Shown here: positions 5,320 to 9,392 of the stretch, piece after piece
Numbering within the stretch: the stretch's first letter is position 1
Layout: every line of letters begins with the position of its first letter
Assembly (NCBI GenBank): GCA_029244465.1
Contig: JAQWQN010000175.1
Coordinates: 1 to 9,392 of the forward strand
Direction: 5' to 3'
Length of the DNA stretch: 9,392 nucleotides
From: Pseudomonadales bacterium
Lineage (GTDB): Bacteria > Pseudomonadota > Gammaproteobacteria > Pseudomonadales > Azotimanducaceae
Notes under the pieces: generated by a model
What the model was told of the DNA's origin: nothing
The model's database searches: none
The model's input: only the letters and a program-made list of their open reading frames with translations
Made by a program: the position numbers and the translations under genes

Positions 5320-6948
5320 ATGGACTTTCATTTTGCAACGGCGTGGGAAGCAGTCGCTCAGCAGTATCCAAAGCGCTTAGCGGCAATCTGTGATGGCAAG
5401 GCAGTGTCCTGGGAGCAGTATGAACAGCGGGCGGCAAAAGTTGCTTCGCTGCTGACAGACCATGGGGTGGGTGCAGGGGCCAAAGCGGCGCTTTATCTGC
5501 ATAATTCTAATGAGTACCTTGAAGCCCAGTTCGGCATTTTCAAAATCGGTGGTTGTCCAATCAACGTGAATTATCGGTACAAATCTGATGAGTTGCTCTA
5601 TCTACTGGAGAATTCCGATGCGGAAGTCGTCTTTTTTCAAGCGTGCTACGCCATGCGTATCTGGGAGCTAAAAAAACGCCTGCCGAAAGTGAAACTCTTT
5701 GTACAAGTTTCGGATGGCACCGAGGGGCTTATGGACTTCGCCGTCGACTACGAACGTTCTTTGCGAAGTCAGTCCGCAGCCCCACCAACAACACGGGACC
5801 CCAACGATACTTATATGTTGTACACCGGCGGGACTACTGGTTTGCCGAAAGGTGTGATGTATCCGGTTGGTGGGTTCGCGCAATTTTTTACGAGTATGGG
5901 CGCCGCCAGCCTAGACCTTGACCCGCCAGCAAACATGGCCGGCTATCAACCATTCCTGCAGCAGATAGAAGCCCCACCAAAGACAGTGGTTGGTTGTCCG
6001 ATGATGCATGGCACTGGCATGTGGCTAGGTGGTTTTTTGCCTCAGCTTCTTGGCGGGACGGTTATCTCGACAGCAAAGCTTGGTTTAGACCCTGGCCTGT
6101 TGTGGAGTCTGGTCGAGGACTACCGAGCGACTGACATTGTCATCGTTGGTGATGCGTTCGCTCGCCCGATGCTGAATGCATTGAATGAAGCGAATGATCG
6201 AGGTACACCATACGACATTAGTTCGTTACGACAGATTTCGTCGTCAGGGGTAATGTGGAGCCAAGAGACTAAAAAAGGGCTACTCGAACATCATGACATG
6301 GCGCTAATTGACATCATGGGTTCAACCGAAGGTGGTATGGGTAGTTCTGTCACGACACGCGAGGGCGCCAGTGCCACTGCGAAATTCGAAATGAACGACG
6401 GGGTCAAAGTCATAAGCGACGATGGGTTAGAAGTGGCCGCTGGGAGTGGCACGATTGGGCGACTTGCAACGTCTGCCTTTGTGCCATTGGGGTATTACAA
6501 AGACGAAGAGAAATCCGCAGCAACGTTTCAAGAAATTGACGGCGTTCGTTATAGCTTCCCTGGTGACTATGCGACGGTCGAAGCGGATGGCACGATCGCA
6601 CTTCTGGGGAGAGGTAGCGCCTGTATCAATACCGGCGGTGAAAAGGTGTTTCCGGAAGAGGTCGAAGAGGCCGTCAAACGACACCCGTCTGTACTCGACT
6701 GCCTAGTGGTTGGATTACCGAGCGAACGGTTTGGTGAAAGTGTGACTGCCGTGGTTTCGTTGCGAGACTATACCAAGGCAACGGTTGATGACTTGATGGC
6801 CACTGCAAAGCAACAGCTTGCCGGCTATAAAGCCCCCAAGGCTATTTGTATTGTTGAGGTTGTTAAACGTGCACCGAATGGCAAAGCGGATTACAAATGG
6901 GCTCGGGCTGAAGCCGAAAAACAAACTAAGAGTCAACGAACCGCATAG
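5320..6948 (+). CDS. Acyl-CoA synthetase (AMP-binding, ANL superfamily)
   Basis: A 542-residue adenylate-forming enzyme that activates a carboxylic acid with ATP and joins it to CoA. All core motifs are present: phosphate-binding loop YTGGTTGLPKGV (168-179), the aromatic/adenine region MGSTEGG (333-339), GDYATVEADG with ribose-binding Asp417, hinge region LLGR (Arg431), NTGGEKVFPEEVE (438-449), and the C-terminal PNGKADY with catalytic Lys523. Length and motif style match medium/long-chain and steroid-side-chain CoA ligases (FadD-like) better than acetyl-CoA synthetase; the exact substrate cannot be told. AGAGGG 6 bases before the ATG supports the start, and there is no signal peptide. A GPH-type transporter follows 578 bases downstream, which may be a substrate link but is too distant for a certain operon. 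An operator-like palindrome lies upstream. Confidence 0.92.
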   Translation: MDFHFATAWEAVAQQYPKRLAAICDGKAVSWEQYEQRAAKVASLLTDHGVGAGAKAALYLHNSNEYLEAQFGIFKIGGCPINVNYRYKSDELLYLLENSDAEVVFFQACYAMRIWELKKRLPKVKLFVQVSDGTEGLMDFAVDYERSLRSQSAAPPTTRDPNDTYMLYTGGTTGLPKGVMYPVGGFAQFFTSMGAASLDLDPPANMAGYQPFLQQIEAPPKTVVGCPMMHGTGMWLGGFLPQLLGGTVISTAKLGLDPGLLWSLVEDYRATDIVIVGDAFARPMLNALNEANDRGTPYDISSLRQISSSGVMWSQETKKGLLEHHDMALIDIMGSTEGGMGSSVTTREGASATAKFEMNDGVKVISDDGLEVAAGSGTIGRLATSAFVPLGYYKDEEKSAATFQEIDGVRYSFPGDYATVEADGTIALLGRGSACINTGGEKVFPEEVEEAVKRHPSVLDCLVVGLPSERFGESVTAVVSLRDYTKATVDDLMATAKQQLAGYKAPKAICIVEVVKRAPNGKADYKWARAEAEKQTKSQRTA

Positions 6949-6990
6949 TTCGGTCGTTATTTGCATGCTGGCGAGAGTTTTTTGGTCTCA

Positions 6991-7026
6991 CCGCTATCGG
7001 CGCACTAGCTAAGTGCCGATCTGCGG
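6991..7026. repeat. Bulged inverted repeat downstream of acyl-CoA synthetase
   Basis: CCGC (6991-6994) pairs with GCGG (7023-7026), and ATCGGCGCACT (6996-7006) pairs with AGTGCCGAT (7012-7020) apart from a two-base GC bulge, closed by the loop AGCTA. This gives about 13 pairs in all. It begins 42 bases after the stop codon. No T tract follows, and the only T run (6979-6984) precedes it, so it is not a standard rho-independent terminator; it could be an RNA stability element. Confidence 0.55.
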
Positions 7027-7466
7027 CCACGATGCGGCGCTTAAGATTCAAGACGCTACGTTACACAGGGTGCGAGCAGCACGCGCAATAGTATATAGAG
7101 GGCCTGGCGTCGTTGTGCAAATGGGGTTGTGCTGCTGCCATCCATTTGGCTCCGTTTGCGAGGGTAAAGCCGTCAAAGGCAAAATTGCTCTCACAACAAA
7201 AGGCACTGCAGTCAGTACCCTGTGCGATGAGTCGGCGCTACGGTGCGCAAGCGATGGTGATTCTCAGATTAACCACTTGAGTCGGGGTTTTCACACGTGT
7301 GTCCGCAGCGAAAGCGCAAACGGACGCTCTTTTGGTGAAGCCATGCGTCGAATAGTTGAAGCCTCCGGAGAGACCAGAGCGGGTTAAACACCGGCCGATT
7401 CCCTTCTACCTCCTTCCTATGGTAAGTATGCATCTCTCTTCTGTGTGCACTGATTCTTACTAAGCG

Positions 7467-7472
7467 GATAAT
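7467..7472 (+). promoter_or_regulatory. Candidate -10 box for the GPH transporter
   Basis: GATAAT matches the sigma-70 -10 consensus at five of six positions and lies 54 bases before the transporter ATG. The matching -35 position (TGTGCA, 7444-7449, 17-base spacer) is poor, so the promoter would be weak or activator-dependent. Confidence 0.3.
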
Positions 7473-7526
7473 TCGCGCAGAGTTTAATGACCCACAAAAA
7501 ACGGGTGAGTAAGTAGGGTTGTGACA

Positions 7527-8951
7527 ATGGCAATGAATGAAGCGCCGTCAGCGCAAGAAGGCGATCAAGAGCAACCTCTGACGACCAGGGAACGTCTGGC
7601 TTACAGCATGTTTAATGGCGCGGACTATTTGATCAAGAACATCATTGGCAAGTACATGTTCTTTTTCTATACGACGACTTTTGCTGTCAATCCGCTCTGG
7701 CTCGCGATTTTTCAACCGGCGCTAAAAATTCTTGATGTCGTCACAGATCCGTTGGTTGGCGAGTGGTCTGATCGAACCAAGAGCCGTATGGGCAAACGCC
7801 GCCCGTGGATACTGGTTGGGTCGATTGCTCTGGGCATCATTTTTCCGATGAGTTGGATGCCCACAGTGATCATGTTCTGGGATCCGATGCCGACCGTAAT
7901 GTCGATTTTTATCTATTTCATGATCTTCAAGTTTCTCTACTACATCACGCACACAATGGCGGTGGTGCCATACTACGCGTTAGGTGCCGAGCTCTCGAGG
8001 GACTACCAGGAACGTACGAAGATTGTCGCATGGCGCCATTTGGTGGGTGTACCGATGACGGTTCTCGCGACGCTGCCATTTTTTATCGCAACACAGCCGC
8101 AATGGTTTACGAGCGAAGTCACGGGGGTGGCGGTTGTGATGTGTGGGGTCGGTGTGATCATCATCGTCACGGGAATCTGGGCAGCTCTGGGTACTAAGGA
8201 GCGATCTGTCGCGGAGCCGGTAGATGAGTTGCCGTTACGAGCAGCTTTAAGAATAACACTCACTAATAGACCGTTTATGTTTCTTGTTGCCACAGTATTC
8301 TTCTACGGTATCGGCCAGTATTTTTCGGTTAGCTTTGGTGTCTACCTTATTAACTACATAATTTTCGACGGCGATAAATCGAAATTTACGGAACTTCTGA
8401 TGTATGCGACGGCTGCTGGCGCCGCCGTAAGTATGGGTTTGAACCTTTTAATAAGAAAACTGGGCAATACCTATGAGAAGGTACAGATGTTCAAAGTGGG
8501 GATGTTGGCTAGCCTGACAGTCCCGGCTGCAGCGTTGATCGCCTTTCAACCAAACGAGCCCGCTTGGTATTTTATCTTACATGTGCTGGCGCTGCCGATT
8601 GGTAATACGATTATTGAAGTCTTGCCATTGTCGATTGTTGCGGATGTTTGTGACATCGATGAAACCAAGACTGGACGGCGTAGAGAAGGGGCATTCGTCG
8701 GTGTGTATAACTCGGCGTTCAAGTCTGGCTATATGATTGCCCCTGCGCTGGCAATGGTGCTCCTGCACTTTACGGGGTTCGATGGCACGCTCGTGCAACA
8801 GACTGAGGAGACCAAAGATCTTCTCCAACTGTTTATGGTGCTCGGCTGCCTGGTAACTTTTCTTGGCGCGATCTTTTGCAGTCGATTCATAAAACTCACG
8901 CGATCAGAAATAGATGATGCACAGGCGCAACTGGGTGGTAATCAGGCCTGA
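7527..8951 (+). CDS. GPH-family (MelB-like) MFS transporter
   Basis: A 474-residue inner-membrane transporter of the glycoside-pentoside-hexuronide:cation symporter family, with roughly twelve hydrophobic segments after a hydrophilic N-terminus of about 25 residues. The family signature between helices 2 and 3 is clear: Asp74-Pro, then GEWSDRTKSRMGKRRPW (78-94), and the C-terminal-half counterpart ADVCDIDETKTGRRREG (372-388). The family typically couples uptake of sugars or other small organic solutes to Na+ or H+; many proteobacterial members near catabolic genes have unknown substrates. I prefer ATG at 7527 because AGGG (7515-7518) lies 8 bases upstream; a GTG at 7521 would add two residues but is only 2 bases from it. 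The gene follows the acyl-CoA synthetase at a distance and its 3' end overlaps the convergent MFS gene by 10 bases. Confidence 0.92.
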   Translation: MAMNEAPSAQEGDQEQPLTTRERLAYSMFNGADYLIKNIIGKYMFFFYTTTFAVNPLWLAIFQPALKILDVVTDPLVGEWSDRTKSRMGKRRPWILVGSIALGIIFPMSWMPTVIMFWDPMPTVMSIFIYFMIFKFLYYITHTMAVVPYYALGAELSRDYQERTKIVAWRHLVGVPMTVLATLPFFIATQPQWFTSEVTGVAVVMCGVGVIIIVTGIWAALGTKERSVAEPVDELPLRAALRITLTNRPFMFLVATVFFYGIGQYFSVSFGVYLINYIIFDGDKSKFTELLMYATAAGAAVSMGLNLLIRKLGNTYEKVQMFKVGMLASLTVPAAALIAFQPNEPAWYFILHVLALPIGNTIIEVLPLSIVADVCDIDETKTGRRREGAFVGVYNSAFKSGYMIAPALAMVLLHFTGFDGTLVQQTEETKDLLQLFMVLGCLVTFLGAIFCSRFIKLTRSEIDDAQAQLGGNQA

Positions 8952-9392
8952 GTTTGCGTCGCTTGCCGTTCAACCGCACCACCGATGCGGATGAAGAAGG
9001 GGCCGATGGCAGCAGCAGAAATCAGTCCTGCCAAGATATAGAAAGCGATGTTGTAGCTACCTGTTGCGTCGTAGATATATCCAGCCAGTGGCGAAGCCGC
9101 CAAGATAAACGGCAGTTCGATCCAGCGCAGAACGCCATTAGCGGTCGCAAATGAGGAACTGCTAACTGAGGTCGATAGCGCGAAAGTCCTCAGGGGCGAC
9201 ATACCGGCGTAACCGAACCCATAGAGGGCTGCTGCTCCGACCGCCAAGAAAAAACTATTCGCTTGGGTAAAACAGAGTAAGGCCGCCGCCTGGCAAGCTA
9301 GGGATAGCCAGATACTAACGCGGGCGCCGAGAAAATCGGATAGCCAGCCAATCACGGGCTTGCCAAATGCAGCCAGCAGGGCCGCCGCGGAC
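8942..9392 (-). CDS. MFS transporter, C-terminal part (runs off the right edge)
   Basis: The last 149 residues of a membrane transporter; the frame stays open to the window edge, so the start lies beyond it. The visible part begins SAAALLAAFGKPVIGWLSDF, containing the G-K-P-x-x-G-x-L-S-D loop typical of MFS helix 2-3 or 8-9 junctions, then about five hydrophobic segments (for example LACQAAALLCFTQ, FFLAVGAAALYGFGYAG, FILAASPLAGYIYDATG, FYILAGLISAAAIGPFF), and a short polar tail ending QATQTQA. The pattern suits the second half of an oxalate/formate- or monocarboxylate-like MFS protein rather than the GPH family. It is convergent with the GPH transporter and the two reading frames share 10 bases. 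Substrate unknown. Confidence 0.85.
   Translation of the reverse strand, partial: SAAALLAAFGKPVIGWLSDFLGARVSIWLSLACQAAALLCFTQANSFFLAVGAAALYGFGYAGMSPLRTFALSTSVSSSSFATANGVLRWIELPFILAASPLAGYIYDATGSYNIAFYILAGLISAAAIGPFFIRIGGAVERQATQTQA

Larger units (their letters stand above)
6949..7526. other. 578-base intergenic region, no convincing gene
   Basis: The gap between the acyl-CoA synthetase and the transporter is long for this window. It starts with a bulged hairpin (6991-7026). A 124-codon GTG-initiated frame spans 7013-7387, but its start lies inside the hairpin, no ribosome binding site precedes it, it is unusually Cys-rich and it resembles nothing I know; I regard it as probably non-coding. 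The right end holds a candidate -10 box for the transporter. The region may be an undetected RNA, a decayed gene or a long leader. Confidence 0.5.

Noticed and set aside
7013..7387. 124-codon plus-strand frame starting GTG
   Set aside because: No ribosome binding site, the start is inside a hairpin, the composition is odd (Cys-rich), and no family is recognisable; kept only as part of the gap description.

Overview
The window reads as chromosomal DNA of a free-living, Gram-negative proteobacterium, most likely a marine-type gammaproteobacterium. This is inferred from gene families only: a DUF6279-type outer-membrane lipoprotein, a PspC-domain protein, a fatty-acyl-type CoA ligase and a GPH-family transporter. 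Base composition is moderate, and coding density is normal apart from several unusually long intergenic gaps. No rRNA, tRNA, insertion sequence, phage gene or CRISPR array is visible.

Layout. Bases 1-172 are AT-rich and non-coding, ending in two DnaA-box-like 9-mers. An alpha/beta hydrolase is on the minus strand (173-934). A 293-base divergent intergenic region holds a long pyrimidine tract. Next comes a tight plus-strand operon (1228-4213): a glutamine-synthetase-family ligase, a class I glutamine amidotransferase-like protein 2 bases downstream, and a DUF6279-type lipoprotein whose GTG start overlaps the preceding stop. Bases 4214-4588 are non-coding; they hold a tandem repeat with hairpin potential, a small symmetrical hairpin, and what looks like a decayed AbrB/MazE-type antitoxin start with a good ribosome binding site. 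A minus-strand PspC-domain protein (4589-4804) is followed by about 515 bases with one weak secretory mini-ORF and an operator-like palindrome. An acyl-CoA synthetase (5320-6948), a 578-base gap with a hairpin, and a GPH-family (MelB-like) transporter (7527-8951) follow on the plus strand. The 3' end of a second, different MFS transporter on the minus strand overlaps the GPH gene tail-to-tail by 10 bases and runs off the right edge.

How the genes may work together. The glutamine-synthetase-like and amidotransferase-like genes are probably translationally coupled. By analogy with Puu/Ipu-type amine catabolism they could form and later hydrolyse, or supply ammonia to, a gamma-glutamyl amide; the substrate cannot be read from the sequence. 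The lipoprotein shares their operon, but no role for it is established. The acyl-CoA synthetase, flanked downstream by two transporters, suggests uptake and CoA-activation of a carboxylic acid, but the gaps argue for separate transcription units. I see no defence, secretion or mobile system. The least ordinary items are the three-gene operon, the apparent antitoxin remnant, the DnaA-box pair at the left edge and the intergenic palindromes.
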